Source: Casp-actino8 sp964614655
GTDB taxonomy: Bacteria > Actinomycetota > Acidimicrobiia > Acidimicrobiales > Ilumatobacteraceae
Assembly (NCBI GenBank): GCA_964614655.1
Contig: CAZTPF010000002.1
Location: 1-64,000, forward strand
Length of the DNA: 64,000 nt
Direction of reading: 5' to 3'
Shown: piece by piece, positions 33,679 to 42,611 of the stretch
Numbering within the stretch: the stretch's first letter is position 1
How the letters are laid out: each line of letters begins with the position of its first letter
The notes under the pieces: generated by a model
Databases searched by the model: none
The model's input: the letters and a program-made list of their open reading frames with translations, nothing else
What the model was told of the DNA's origin: nothing
Position numbers and translations under genes: made by a program

Positions 33679-33888
33679 ATGGCATCAGTATGTGAAGTGT
33701 GCGGAAAGCGTCCCTCGTGGGGCATGTCGGTGTCGCACTCGCACGTGCGGACCAAGCGCCGCTGGAACCCGAACATCCAGCGTGTTCGCGCTCTGATCAA
33801 CGGTTCGCCGAAGCGAGTGAACGTCTGCACGTCGTGCATCCGCGCCGGCAAGATCACCAAGGCCAGCCGCACCACGGCGAGCAACTGA
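33679..33888 (+). CDS. rpmB: 50S ribosomal protein L28
   Basis: 69 residues of bL28. MASVCEVCGKRPSWGMSVSHSH and the C-terminal NVCTSCIRAGKI carry a CxxC pair each, so this is the zinc-binding form. ATG 33679 gives the family N-terminus. It is divergent from the FakA-like gene, as in many genomes, and nine bases precede the next small gene. Confidence 0.97.
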   Translation: MASVCEVCGKRPSWGMSVSHSHVRTKRRWNPNIQRVRALINGSPKRVNVCTSCIRAGKITKASRTTASN

Positions 33889-33896
33889 GCTTCGGC

Positions 33897-34118
33897 ATGC
33901 AGGGAGTCGTCAAGGCCTACGACCCGGGAACGGGAACCGGCCTCGTTCTGTGCGATGCCGACCTCAGCGAGCACGAACTGGCGGCCGACGCCCTGAACGG
34001 GAGCATCTTTCGCATGTTGCGACCCGGCCAGCGCGTGATCTTCGATCTCGACGACACCGGATGTGCGACGCGCTTGCGTCTCGGATCCGAAGTCGACATG
34101 GGCACCCCGGGCGTCTGA
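33897..34118 (+). CDS. small cold-shock-like (OB-fold) protein
   Basis: 73 residues. MQGVVKAYDPGTGTGLVLCDADLSE resembles the G-x-V-K-x-Y/F start of cold-shock domains, and RPGQRVIFDLDDTG matches the later GQ-x-V-x-F strand, but the RNP1 aromatic residues (K-G-F-G-F-I) are replaced by TGTGLVL. It may be a divergent nucleic-acid-binding OB protein. It starts eight bases after rpmB, so the two are likely co-transcribed. Confidence 0.65.
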   Translation: MQGVVKAYDPGTGTGLVLCDADLSEHELAADALNGSIFRMLRPGQRVIFDLDDTGCATRLRLGSEVDMGTPGV

Positions 34119-34178
34119 TCGCCCCGACGCCTCGGCGTCACCACAACCGATTCGTCACTCACCCCCTAGGAGACGACA

Positions 34179-35966
34179 ATGAGCGGAACCACCTCCAACG
34201 AGCGCTTGAAGAAGTGGGTCGACGACTGGGCAGCGATTCTCCAGCCGTCCGACGTGTACTGGTGCGACGGTTCGGCCGAGGAGTACGACCGTCTGTGTCA
34301 ACTGCTCGTCGACAGCGGCACTTTCACTCGACTCGACGAGGCCAAGCGTCCGAACAGCTACTGGGCGCACTCCGACCCGGGTGACGTGGCCCGCGTCGAG
34401 GACCGCACCTTCATCTGCTCGGCTCGTGAAGAAGACGCCGGCCCCAACAACAACTGGCGCGAGCCGGCCGAGATGCGGGCCGAACTCACCGCTCTCTACA
34501 CCGGCGCCATGCGCGGTCGCACCATGTACGTCGTGCCGTTCAGCATGGGCCCACTCGGCTCCCCGATCGCCCACATCGGTGTGCAGCTCACCGACTCGGC
34601 CTACGTCGCCGTGAGCATGCGGATCATGACGCGGATGGGCCAGGGTGCTCTCGACGTCCTCGGCAACTCCGACTGGGTTCCGTGTCTCCACTCGGTGGGC
34701 GCGCCTCTGGCCGACGGCCAGGCCGACTCGTCGTGGCCGTGCAACCCCGACAACAAGTACATCGTTCACTTCCCCGAGACCCGCGAGATCTGGTCGTTCG
34801 GATCGGGCTACGGCGGCAACGCTCTGCTCGGCAAGAAGTGTTTCGCTCTGCGCATCGCCTCGGTCATGGCCCGCGACGACGGCTGGCTCGCCGAGCACAT
34901 GCTGATCCTGAAGCTGACGAATCCCGAGGGAGCCTCGAAGTACATCGCAGCCGCCTTCCCGTCGGCGTGCGGCAAGACGAACCTCGCGATGCTCGTTCCC
35001 ACGATCCCGGGCTGGAAGGCCGAGACGATCGGTGACGACATCTGCTGGATGAAGTTCGGCGAGGACGGTCGCCTCTACGCGATCAACCCCGAGGCGGGCT
35101 TCTTCGGCGTGGCTCCCGGAACCGGCGACGACACCAACGCCAACGCCATGCACACCCTGTGGGGCAACTCCATCTTCACCAACACCGCGCTCACCCCCGA
35201 AGGCGACGTGTGGTGGGAAGACATGACGGTCGACAAGCCGGCCCGCCTGACCGACTGGAAGGGCAACGCCTGGACCCCCGAGACCGAGACGCCGGCCGCT
35301 CATCCGAACGCCCGCTTCACGGCCCCGGCCTCGCAGTGTCCGTCGATGGCCGACGAGTGGCAGGATCCGGCTGGCGTGCCGATCTCGGCCATCTTGTTCG
35401 GCGGCCGACGCCGTAGCACCGTCCCGCTCGTGACCGAGGCCTTCGACTGGGAGCACGGTGTGTTCCTCGGCTCGATCATGGCCTCGGAGACGACGGCCGC
35501 TCAGCAGGGTGCGGTCGGCAAGCTTCGCTTCGACCCGATGGCCATGCTCCCCTTCTGCGGCTACAACATGGCCGACTACTTCGCGCACTGGCTGGCGATC
35601 GGTTCGAAGTCCGATTCGTCCAAGTTGCCCAAGATCTTCTTCGTCAACTGGTTCCGCCGCGACGAGAACGGCCGCTTCCTGTGGCCGGGCTTCGGTGAGA
35701 ACAGCCGAGTGCTGAAGTGGGTGTTCGAGCGTGTCGACGGTTCGGTCGATGCGGTGAGTACACCCATCGGACTCCTCCCGGCCGAGGGCGCCCTCGACAC
35801 CAAGGGTCTCGACATCGACTCCGCCGATCTGAAGGCCCTGCTCGACGTCGACACCGACGGCTGGAAGGAAGCGGTTCCGCAGATCCGCGAGCACTTCGCC
35901 CAGTTCGGGCCGAAGTTGCCGTCGAAGCTCACTGTGCAGCTCGACTCCCTCGCCTCCGCCCTCTGA
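34179..35966 (+). CDS. pckG: phosphoenolpyruvate carboxykinase (GTP)
   Basis: 595 residues, normal length. It converts oxaloacetate and GTP to PEP and CO2 for gluconeogenesis, or the reverse. Active-site motifs are VPFSMGPLGSP, the Cys-containing P-loop AAFPSACGKTNLAML, IGDDICWMKFGEDGRLYAINPEAGFFGVAPG and the GTP-binding NWFRRDENGRFLWPGFGENSRVL. A GGAGACGACA sequence precedes the ATG, so this gene is leadered. A two-way terminator follows at 35980-36035. Confidence 0.98.
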   Translation: MSGTTSNERLKKWVDDWAAILQPSDVYWCDGSAEEYDRLCQLLVDSGTFTRLDEAKRPNSYWAHSDPGDVARVEDRTFICSAREEDAGPNNNWREPAEMRAELTALYTGAMRGRTMYVVPFSMGPLGSPIAHIGVQLTDSAYVAVSMRIMTRMGQGALDVLGNSDWVPCLHSVGAPLADGQADSSWPCNPDNKYIVHFPETREIWSFGSGYGGNALLGKKCFALRIASVMARDDGWLAEHMLILKLTNPEGASKYIAAAFPSACGKTNLAMLVPTIPGWKAETIGDDICWMKFGEDGRLYAINPEAGFFGVAPGTGDDTNANAMHTLWGNSIFTNTALTPEGDVWWEDMTVDKPARLTDWKGNAWTPETETPAAHPNARFTAPASQCPSMADEWQDPAGVPISAILFGGRRRSTVPLVTEAFDWEHGVFLGSIMASETTAAQQGAVGKLRFDPMAMLPFCGYNMADYFAHWLAIGSKSDSSKLPKIFFVNWFRRDENGRFLWPGFGENSRVLKWVFERVDGSVDAVSTPIGLLPAEGALDTKGLDIDSADLKALLDVDTDGWKEAVPQIREHFAQFGPKLPSKLTVQLDSLASAL

Positions 35967-35979
35967 TTTCGACGAAAAT

Positions 35980-36035
35980 CGCCCACTCTGAAGCATTGAG
36001 CACCGTTTTCGGGTGCTAACGCATCAGGGTGGGCG
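35980..36035. terminator. bidirectional terminator between pckG and membrane protein gene
   Basis: CGCCCACTCTGA (35980-35991) pairs with TCAGGGTGGGCG (36024-36035) with one wobble, and an inner stem AGCACC/GGGTGCT closes the loop. TTTT follows on the plus strand (36036-36039) and AAAA precedes on the plus strand (35974-35979 region), giving a T-tract on the minus strand. It serves both converging genes. Confidence 0.8.
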
Positions 36036-36039
36036 TTTT

Positions 36040-36411
36040 CTATTGACCGACGAGGAGGGCGCGGATACCGAGGCCCATCACGAACAGGCCGCCGAAGCCG
36101 TACAGCAAGTACAGGCGGTGCTTCATCTGATTGCGATAGCTGAAGATGATCGCAATGGCCATGATCCCGACGAAGCCGTAGAAGGCGTGGAACTGCGGGA
36201 ATTCGAGCTTCTCACGATTCACGAGAGCGACACCGAGGCCCACCTGCACGAACATCGTCAACTGCGCGAGGAGCGTGTACCACCACAGCGCCCGCGACCG
36301 TAGGGCCGCGAAACGGTGAGCGCCGAGAGCCCAGAGTCCGGCCAGACCGTTGGCGATGATCACGAACCAACTCCACTGCTGGTGCAGGTCGAGCAACATG
36401 AGAGCAGTCAT
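36040..36411 (-). CDS. four-helix membrane protein of unknown function
   Basis: 123 residues with about four hydrophobic helices (near 13-31, 42-61, 76-92 and 103-118) and basic loops (HRFAALRSRALW, YRNQMKHRLY). It is predicted to be in the cytoplasmic membrane. I do not recognise a named family. ATG 36411 has TAGGGT (36420-36425) eight bases upstream. The stop TAG is four bases from the shared terminator. Confidence 0.7.
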   Translation of the reverse strand: MTALMLLDLHQQWSWFVIIANGLAGLWALGAHRFAALRSRALWWYTLLAQLTMFVQVGLGVALVNREKLEFPQFHAFYGFVGIMAIAIIFSYRNQMKHRLYLLYGFGGLFVMGLGIRALLVGQ

Positions 36412-36453
36412 TCGTGACGACCCTACTCGGCGACCTCGGGTCGACCGCTGGTG

Positions 36454-37164
36454 TCACTCACCACACGGAGTGCCACCGACCAGGGCGATCACCCGGCCGG
36501 TGTCGGCGTCGTCGGTCAGCGTCCCCCAGAGCAATGGCTCGAGCTCGAAACCGGGACCGAACACGTCGTCGGCGAAGATCTCGACGTCGGGATAGACCCG
36601 ACGCACTTCGGCCACTGTCGATCCCAATCCGATCAAACCGTCGGTGAGGGGTCCGTTCGGTCGAAGCGGCGACGACGTCTGGGGCCCGAACTGCCACTGG
36701 TAGAAGTGGCGACGGCCGGACCCGAAATCGCTCTCGTCGCCGAACAACAGAAGTAGGTCGCCCCACCGCACGCCGCGAACCTCCGAACCCGGACAGGTGC
36801 CGAACTCGGAGAAGGAATCGATGTAGCCGCTGTCGTCGTCGGGGGAACCGAGAAGCGACGACACGAAAGCGACCACTCCTTCGGGTTCGGCGCCGAAACG
36901 GGCACTGCCGAGGCCGTTGCTGCGCAGGACGAGCTCGTCTCCCTCCACGACGGTCGTGGTGGTCGTGGTCGTCGAGGTGGACGACGTCGTGGTCGAGACC
37001 TCGGTGGTGGCCGGCGCCTCGGTGCTCGGCGGAACACTCGTGGTCACGGCAGTCGTCACGAGGGGCGCCAGCGAATCGGAGGATCCGCCTCCTCCACCGC
37101 ACGCCGCCAGCGACACGAGAACCGCTCCGACGACGAGCGTCTTGTTCGTTCCTCCCCGACGCAT
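36454..37164 (-). CDS. lipoprotein with Thr-rich linker
   Basis: 236 residues. The signal peptide ends in a lipobox (VLVSLAAC) followed by GGGGG. A Ser/Thr linker of about 45 residues (TTTSSTSTTTTTTT in its centre) spaces a globular domain from the membrane. The domain begins LRSNGLGSARFGAEPEGVV, with two Cys (GTCPGS, GTPCGE). Such a domain after a Thr linker is common in acidimicrobial and other actinobacterial secreted proteins; the function is unknown. ATG 37164 is supported by CAGACT six bases upstream (37171-37176); GTG 37170 is the alternative. Confidence 0.75.
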   Translation of the reverse strand: MRRGGTNKTLVVGAVLVSLAACGGGGGSSDSLAPLVTTAVTTSVPPSTEAPATTEVSTTTSSTSTTTTTTTVVEGDELVLRSNGLGSARFGAEPEGVVAFVSSLLGSPDDDSGYIDSFSEFGTCPGSEVRGVRWGDLLLLFGDESDFGSGRRHFYQWQFGPQTSSPLRPNGPLTDGLIGLGSTVAEVRRVYPDVEIFADDVFGPGFELEPLLWGTLTDDADTGRVIALVGGTPCGE

Positions 37165-37181
37165 GGACACAGTCTGCCGAC

Positions 37182-37757
37182 TCAGCGGATGAGAGTGTCG
37201 GCTTGCCGTCCGCGCTCGACGAGCTTCACACCACCTCGGCCGTCGACGTCGACGACGGTGACCGAAGCATTGTCGAGGCTGTCGATCACGAGTCGGTCGT
37301 CACCGAGGCAGGCGCCGATGACGGCGTTGATCGCGATGAAATGACTGAACACCAACGTCGGACGACTTCTGGTGCGCACGAAGTCGATCACGCCGTCACG
37401 AAAGTCGGTGTAGGTCGAACCCAGATCGACCCACGATCCCGCCATGGCGCGTCGCAGCCAGTCGACTCGCTCCGCCATCGGGATTCCATCCGGAGAGGGG
37501 ATCTCGCGAACGGCCTCGATCACCGTCGCCGACTCGATCGGCCGACCCCATTCCCCGAGGAGGAAGCCAGCGGTCTCCCGACAACGTCGCAGCGGACTCG
37601 ACACCACGTCGACACCGTCGCCGTCTCCGATCGACGCCGACAAGGACCGGGCGGTCGCCCTCGCCTGCTCGCGACCCACGTCATCGAGACCGGGATCGGG
37701 ATCGGTGTCCCAGCCGGCCGATGCACGACCGTGCCGAATCAGGTGGACTCGAATCAC
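37182..37757 (-). CDS. histidine phosphatase family protein
   Basis: 191 residues. The phosphatase signature HLIRHGRAS (nucleophilic His in RHG) and the second catalytic region SPLRRCRETA and VFSHFIAINA are present, so it should be an active histidine phosphatase of the phosphoglycerate-mutase superfamily. Its substrate is not evident. GTG 37757 overlaps the deacetylase stop (GTGA). It is the third gene of the CoA-transferase operon. Confidence 0.88.
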   Translation of the reverse strand: MIRVHLIRHGRASAGWDTDPDPGLDDVGREQARATARSLSASIGDGDGVDVVSSPLRRCRETAGFLLGEWGRPIESATVIEAVREIPSPDGIPMAERVDWLRRAMAGSWVDLGSTYTDFRDGVIDFVRTRSRPTLVFSHFIAINAVIGACLGDDRLVIDSLDNASVTVVDVDGRGGVKLVERGRQADTLIR

Positions 37758-38542
37758 AGGAACCAACCCGCCGGAGCCCCTCCCGGTCGTCCGGCCTCGA
37801 TGAACCACTCGGTGCCGAAGGCCATGGCGAACATCTCCGGGGGCATCTGGAGAAAGAAGCTCTGATCGGTGATCTGACTGGCGTGACACGACATCGACCG
37901 ACGCTTCTGCTCGACGAACGAGGAGACGTCGACCGCCATGGTGATCTCGTCCTCGGTCGAGCCGAACGGGTTGCCGTCGTCGGCCGGAGCCTCGGGATCG
38001 AAGTCTCCATCCTCGGAATTCATGGCGCGCATACGGGCGATCCGAGTGCGGTTCATCGTGGCCTCGAGCAGGCGCACATCTCGTCCGCGCTCGGCGAGAA
38101 GTTCGACCGCCCGGTGTCCGACTCGGTGAACCATGATGTGATCGGGATGGCCGTAGCCACCGTGCCAGTCGTAGCACGTGACCACATCGGCTCCCACGTC
38201 GACGAGAATGTCGGCGAATCGACCGGCCGCCTCCTCCAGATCGGCGCCGACGAAGGCCTCCGGATCATGGTTCTGCTCCCAGCCCGTCATTCCGCTGTCG
38301 CGGTATCCGAGCCAGCGGATGTCGGAAACGCCGAGAACCTCGGCCGAGTGTTCGGTCTCACGGCGCCGTCGGTCGACGAGCGTCTCACCGGGCGCCAGAT
38401 CATCGGGCGTCTCGCCGTGGCGGCCGTCGGTCGCCACCACCAATACGACGCGATGCCCTTCGCGGGCCGCCCGCGCGATGCTTCCACCAGTCGAGATCGA
38501 CTCGTCGTCGGGATGAGCGTGCAAGCAGACGAGCGTGCTCAC
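37754..38542 (-). CDS. PIG-L/LmbE family deacetylase
   Basis: 262 residues. The zinc-binding motif LHAHPDDESISTGG (H-P-D-D) and the later HGGYGHPDHIMVHRV are intact. The family includes MshB and Mca of mycothiol metabolism and other N-acetylglucosamine deacetylases; no feature proves which. GTG 38542 overlaps the CoA-transferase stop (GTGA), and its own stop overlaps the phosphatase start in the same way, so the three proteins are translationally linked. Confidence 0.88.
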   Translation of the reverse strand: MSTLVCLHAHPDDESISTGGSIARAAREGHRVVLVVATDGRHGETPDDLAPGETLVDRRRRETEHSAEVLGVSDIRWLGYRDSGMTGWEQNHDPEAFVGADLEEAAGRFADILVDVGADVVTCYDWHGGYGHPDHIMVHRVGHRAVELLAERGRDVRLLEATMNRTRIARMRAMNSEDGDFDPEAPADDGNPFGSTEDEITMAVDVSSFVEQKRRSMSCHASQITDQSFFLQMPPEMFAMAFGTEWFIEAGRPGGAPAGWFL

Positions 38543-39696
38543 GCGTCGACGACCGCCCCGGACGCGAGAAGTGCCTCGATACGCGCTGCGTCGAAGCCCC
38601 ACTCGGTCAGGATCTCACGGGTGTGCTGGCCAGGATGGGCCGGAGGGCCCGACACTTCGGGAACCGTGCGCGAAAAGCGCGGCGCCGGGGCCGGCTGCTT
38701 CACACCCGCGATGTCGATGATCATGTGGCGCTCGACGTTGTGAGGATGAGCGGCCGCCTCGCTCATCGTGAGAACCGGAGCGAAGCACACGTCGGTCGCT
38801 TCCATGATCGAGCACCACTCGTCGCGAGTCTTGGTTCGGAAGACTTCGGCGATCCGCTTCTTCAGGTGCGGCCACTGCGACTTGTCCATCTGCCGAGCGA
38901 ACTCCGGGTCGCCGTCGAGTCCGGTGAGCTTCAGCAGTTCGGCGTAGAACTGCGGTTCGATGGAACCGATCGACACGTACTTGCCGTCGGCGCATTCGTA
39001 GGCGTCGTAGAAATGAGCACCAGTGTCGAGCAGGTTGGTGCCGCGCGCGTTCTCGTCGTGCGCACCCATCTGGGAGAAGGCCCAGAACATGGTCATGAGG
39101 ATCGCCGTTCCGTCGACCATGGCGGCGTCGACGACCTGTCCCCGACCGCTCTTGGAGCGTTCGAGCAGCGCGCACACCACTCCGTAGGCGAGGAACATGC
39201 CACCGCCGCCGAAGTCGCCCACCATGTTCATGGGCGGAACCGGCGCCTCCCCGGCTCGGCCGAAATGGGCGAGGGCTCCGGCCAACGAGATGTAGTTGAT
39301 GTCGTGGCCAGCCGCCTGTGCGTACATGCCGGTCTGCCCCCAGCCGGTCATGCGGCCGAACACCAGACCCGGATTGCGGGCCAGGCACACGTCGGGTCCG
39401 ACACCGAGACGCTCCATCACCCCGGGACGGAAACCTTCGATCAAAGCATCGGCCGACTCGACGAGGGTCAGAAGCGTCTCGACTCCCTCGGGATTCTTCA
39501 GGTCGATCGCCACGTTGCGACGACCACGCTGCAAGATGTCGGCACCGGGGGTGTCGGGAGCGGGTCCGCGCACCGCCTGACTGCGCTCGACACGGATGAC
39601 CTCGGCCCCCATGTCGGACAGCAACATGGCTGCGAACGGTCCGGGGCCGATACCGGCGATTTCGATGATGCGATAACCAGAAAGTGGACCAGGCAT
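38539..39696 (-). CDS. family III CoA-transferase, alpha-methylacyl-CoA racemase-like
   Basis: 385 residues. N-terminal MPGPLSGYRIIEIAGIGPGPFAAMLLSDMGAEVIRVER and the central GRMTGWGQTGMYAQAAGHDINYISLAGAL and VGDFGGGGMFLAYGVV are typical of alpha-methylacyl-CoA racemases, which epimerise 2-methyl-branched acyl-CoAs in sterol and branched-fatty-acid breakdown. A different family III transferase function is possible. ATG 39696 lies six bases from TACGAT (39703-39708), a leaderless start. Confidence 0.88.
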   Translation of the reverse strand: MPGPLSGYRIIEIAGIGPGPFAAMLLSDMGAEVIRVERSQAVRGPAPDTPGADILQRGRRNVAIDLKNPEGVETLLTLVESADALIEGFRPGVMERLGVGPDVCLARNPGLVFGRMTGWGQTGMYAQAAGHDINYISLAGALAHFGRAGEAPVPPMNMVGDFGGGGMFLAYGVVCALLERSKSGRGQVVDAAMVDGTAILMTMFWAFSQMGAHDENARGTNLLDTGAHFYDAYECADGKYVSIGSIEPQFYAELLKLTGLDGDPEFARQMDKSQWPHLKKRIAEVFRTKTRDEWCSIMEATDVCFAPVLTMSEAAAHPHNVERHMIIDIAGVKQPAPAPRFSRTVPEVSGPPAHPGQHTREILTEWGFDAARIEALLASGAVVDA

Positions 39697-39709
39697 GGTC
39701 CGATCGTAT

Positions 39710-40621
39710 TCAGCGCTCGCCGGACATCGCCCATTCGGCCAGTCGCACGTGGCCGGCGATGGCATCGACGATCATCGGCTGCAAGGGTTCGGGCAGATCA
39801 TGACCCATGTCGGCCACCAGAAGGAACGTGGATCCGGGCACCAGCTCGGCCGTGCGTTCACCTCCGGACGGCGGGAGCAACGTGTCGTCTCGCCCGTGGA
39901 TCACGAGAGTGGGAACGTCGAGCTGCGAAAGTCCGTCGGTTCGTCGACCACTTGCGTAGATGGCCGCCAGTTGACGCGGGGACCCTTCGGGATAGAACGA
40001 TCGATCGAAGTTGCGAGCCGCTTCCGACTTCACCCGATCGGCATCGAAGTAGCGCCGCGACTGCCACACGGCGTACTTCACCGACTCCTCGATGTAGGCC
40101 TCGCGCTCGGTGGCCGGTGGCGACAACAACACGGTGGCCGCCTCGGGAAGCGGTTGCCCGTATTCGGGTTCGCCCGTCACCGACATGACGGAGGTGAGCG
40201 AGATCACCCGATGCCGGTGCTCGATCGCCACGTGCTGGGCGATCATTCCGCCCATCGAGGCTCCCACTACATGAGCGCGGTCGACTCCGAGATGGTCGAG
40301 CAGACCGACGGCGTCGAGCGCCATGTCGGAGAGGGTGTACGGGACAGTGGGCACCGGAAGGTCGGCGAAGGCCGCCGCCATCACTGCGTCGACATCGACA
40401 CTCACCCCGTCGAGCTTGGTCGACAGGCCGCAGTCCCGATTGTCGAACCTCACCACGTGGAAGCCGCGGTCGACGAGACCGGCACAGAACGAGTCGGGCC
40501 AGCCGATCATCTGAGCGGTGAAACCCATCACCAGCAGGATCGTGGGATCAGCAGGATCGCCCATCTGCTCGTACTCGAGTTCGACGGAACCGATGTTGGC
40601 GGGTACGACAGCGCGGGGCAC
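39710..40621 (-). CDS. alpha/beta hydrolase
   Basis: 303 residues with the full fold: oxyanion region VMGFTAQMIGWPDSF, RFDNRDCGLST, nucleophile elbow VVGASMGGM (Ser), acid near HGRDDTLLP and catalytic His in ADMGHDLPEPL. The RFDNRDxGxS pattern is common in TAP-like and epoxide-hydrolase-like actinobacterial esterases; the substrate is unknown. GTG 40621 is chosen because TATCGT (40628-40633) lies six bases away. The frame is open upstream across the divergent oxidoreductase gene, but only as an antisense shadow. Confidence 0.87.
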   Translation of the reverse strand: MPRAVVPANIGSVELEYEQMGDPADPTILLVMGFTAQMIGWPDSFCAGLVDRGFHVVRFDNRDCGLSTKLDGVSVDVDAVMAAAFADLPVPTVPYTLSDMALDAVGLLDHLGVDRAHVVGASMGGMIAQHVAIEHRHRVISLTSVMSVTGEPEYGQPLPEAATVLLSPPATEREAYIEESVKYAVWQSRRYFDADRVKSEAARNFDRSFYPEGSPRQLAAIYASGRRTDGLSQLDVPTLVIHGRDDTLLPPSGGERTAELVPGSTFLLVADMGHDLPEPLQPMIVDAIAGHVRLAEWAMSGER

Positions 40622-40666
40622 GAGTCGACGATAACCCACCCCAGGACGCTGAACTAGCGTGGCCTC

Positions 40667-41605
40667 ATGGGAAGCGACACGCAGCTCTCGAGCCCCACGT
40701 TCTCCGACACCAAGTTCGGAGTACACACCGGACTCCAACACACCACCTACGACATCTTGCGACCGTTGTGGCATCGCATCGAAGAGCTCGGTTTCGACTG
40801 GATCTCGATCTGGGACCACTTCTACGGCGCGACCGGCCAACCCGACGACGCCGCGTGCTACGAAGCCGTCGCCATGCACGCCGCGCTCGCTGCCGAGACG
40901 AAGCGAGTGCGGGTCGGATCGCTCGTCTACTCGGTCGGCTACCGGCACCCTGCGGTGCTGGCCAAGATGATCACCGCCATCGATCACGTGTCGGGTGGTC
41001 GCGCCGATCTCGGACTGGGTGCCGGATGGGCAGTCGTCGAGTACAACGCCTACGGAATTCCGTTTCCCGAGGTGAAGACCAGGATGAATCAACTCGAAGA
41101 AGCGGCGCAATGCGTCCGCGGCCTGCTCCATGACGACGTCACCTCGTTCTCGGGCGAGTGGTTCACCTTGAGCGAGGCCCGTAACGAACCCCGTCCCATC
41201 CAGTCGAAGATCCCCATCTGGATCGGTGGAGGCGGCGAGAAGCGCACACTGTCGATCACGGCCAAGTACGCCGACGGATGGAACGTTCCTTTCGTCTCCC
41301 CCGAGACGTTCGCTCACAAGAGTCGCGTCCTGACCGAGCACTGCGAGCGAGTCGGACGCGATCCGTCCGAGGTGCGACGGACCGTCAACGTCGGAATCGC
41401 CTGGACGGAGGAGAGTCTGGTGGGCCAGTTCGGCCTGCTCGCCGAGGGAGTTCGACCCGGTGTCCTCACCGGATCCGACGACCAGGTGATCGATCGCATC
41501 GGACAATACGTCGAGGCCGGAGCCGATCAGATCAATCTCGCTCTGCGCGCGCCTTTCGACGTCGACGCCCTCGAGAAGTTCTCGGCGACTCTCGGACTCG
41601 CCTGA
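40667..41605 (+). CDS. LLM-class F420-dependent oxidoreductase-like protein
   Basis: 312 residues of the luciferase-like monooxygenase superfamily. Motifs are GFDWISIWDHFYG, the hallmark HPAVLAKMITAIDHVSGGRADLGLGAGW, and IPIWIGGGGEKRTLSITAKYADGWN. Actinobacterial members of this branch often use coenzyme F420, but flavin use cannot be ruled out. ATG 40667 follows TAGCGT (40655-40660) by six bases. It is divergent from the alpha/beta hydrolase (45 bases between starts) and precedes a GHMP kinase by 23 bases. Confidence 0.88.
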   Translation: MGSDTQLSSPTFSDTKFGVHTGLQHTTYDILRPLWHRIEELGFDWISIWDHFYGATGQPDDAACYEAVAMHAALAAETKRVRVGSLVYSVGYRHPAVLAKMITAIDHVSGGRADLGLGAGWAVVEYNAYGIPFPEVKTRMNQLEEAAQCVRGLLHDDVTSFSGEWFTLSEARNEPRPIQSKIPIWIGGGGEKRTLSITAKYADGWNVPFVSPETFAHKSRVLTEHCERVGRDPSEVRRTVNVGIAWTEESLVGQFGLLAEGVRPGVLTGSDDQVIDRIGQYVEAGADQINLALRAPFDVDALEKFSATLGLA

Positions 41606-41628
41606 GCGCGACCCGAACGGACGGGCCC

Positions 41629-42606
41629 ATGACGATCGAGGCGCGGACGATCGGGGCGCGAGCGCACGGTCGCGTGAATCTCATCGGAGATCACACCGAC
41701 TACACGGGAGGCTTCGTCCTTCCAATGGCGATCGAACCTTTCACCGAGATCACCGGAGAGTTCGTCGACGACGCCACGTGGCATCTCACCTCTGATCACG
41801 ATCCCGTTCCGCTGCACATCGATCTCCCCCTCGAGGATCCGTCGTCGGTCCAACCCGAGTGGGGCCGCTACGTCGCCGCTGTCATCGCCGAGATCGCGGC
41901 GTCCGGCCGGCGAGTTCGAGGCTTCCGCGGGCGCGTCACGTCGAATCTCCCCATCGGCTCGGGTCTCTCGTCGAGCGCGGCTCTCGAAGTCGCCGTCGCC
42001 CGGATCGTCCTCGGCGACGAAGAAGTCGACGCAGTCGAGATCGCCGAGATGTGCCGACGTGCCGAACATCGAGCCTCCGGCGTGCCCTGCGGGATCATGG
42101 ACCAACTGTGCATCGCGGCCGGCACACCGAATCGACCGGTGCTCATCGACTGTTCGTCTCTCGACATGGAGCATCTCTCGCTGCCTCCGGGCGCGCGCAT
42201 CACCTACGAGTTCGTCGCGCCCCGACGACTGAGGGGCAGCGAGTACGCGACCCGCGTCGCCGAAGCTCGTTTGGCCACCGAATCGATCGGACCCCTTCGC
42301 GATGCGACGATCGACGACGTCGAGTCGATCGCCGATCCGGTGATACGTCGACGGGCTCGACACATCGTCACCGAGAATCGCCGCGTCCTCGATTTCGCAT
42401 CCGCGATGAAGGTCGGCGATCTCGAGTCGATGGGTCGACTGATGGTCGAAAGCCATCGCAGTATGCAGTTCGACTACGAGACGTCGAACGCGACGATGGA
42501 CGACGCCGTCGAACGCACTCTGGCCGAACCCGGCGTTCTCGGAGCCCGTCTCACGGGCGGAGGTTTCGGCGGCTGCGTCGTGGCCCTACGACTCGACGAT
42601 CGCTGA
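41629..42606 (+). CDS. galactokinase-like GHMP kinase
   Basis: 325 residues. The galactokinase signature is near-complete: GRVNLIGDHTDYTGGFVLPMAI, the ATP-binding LPIGSGLSSSAALEVAV, the catalytic Asp in CGIMDQLCIAAG and the C-terminal LTGGGFGGCVVAL. It is about 55 residues shorter than E. coli GalK, and no galT, galE or sugar transporter is near. Another sugar substrate is therefore possible. It follows the luciferase-like gene by 23 bases, likely in one transcript. Confidence 0.83.
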   Translation: MTIEARTIGARAHGRVNLIGDHTDYTGGFVLPMAIEPFTEITGEFVDDATWHLTSDHDPVPLHIDLPLEDPSSVQPEWGRYVAAVIAEIAASGRRVRGFRGRVTSNLPIGSGLSSSAALEVAVARIVLGDEEVDAVEIAEMCRRAEHRASGVPCGIMDQLCIAAGTPNRPVLIDCSSLDMEHLSLPPGARITYEFVAPRRLRGSEYATRVAEARLATESIGPLRDATIDDVESIADPVIRRRARHIVTENRRVLDFASAMKVGDLESMGRLMVESHRSMQFDYETSNATMDDAVERTLAEPGVLGARLTGGGFGGCVVALRLDDR

Positions 42607-42611
42607 ACGGT

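Noticed and set aside
33897..34118. Canonical cold-shock protein
   Set aside because: The RNP1 aromatic residues are missing, so only a cold-shock-like OB fold is claimed.
34155..35996. 613-codon minus-strand frame opposite pckG
   Set aside because: No motif and low-complexity composition; pckG is full length.
37754..38542. Assignment as MshB of mycothiol synthesis
   Set aside because: The zinc motif is shared by the whole PIG-L family and no mycothiol genes are adjacent.
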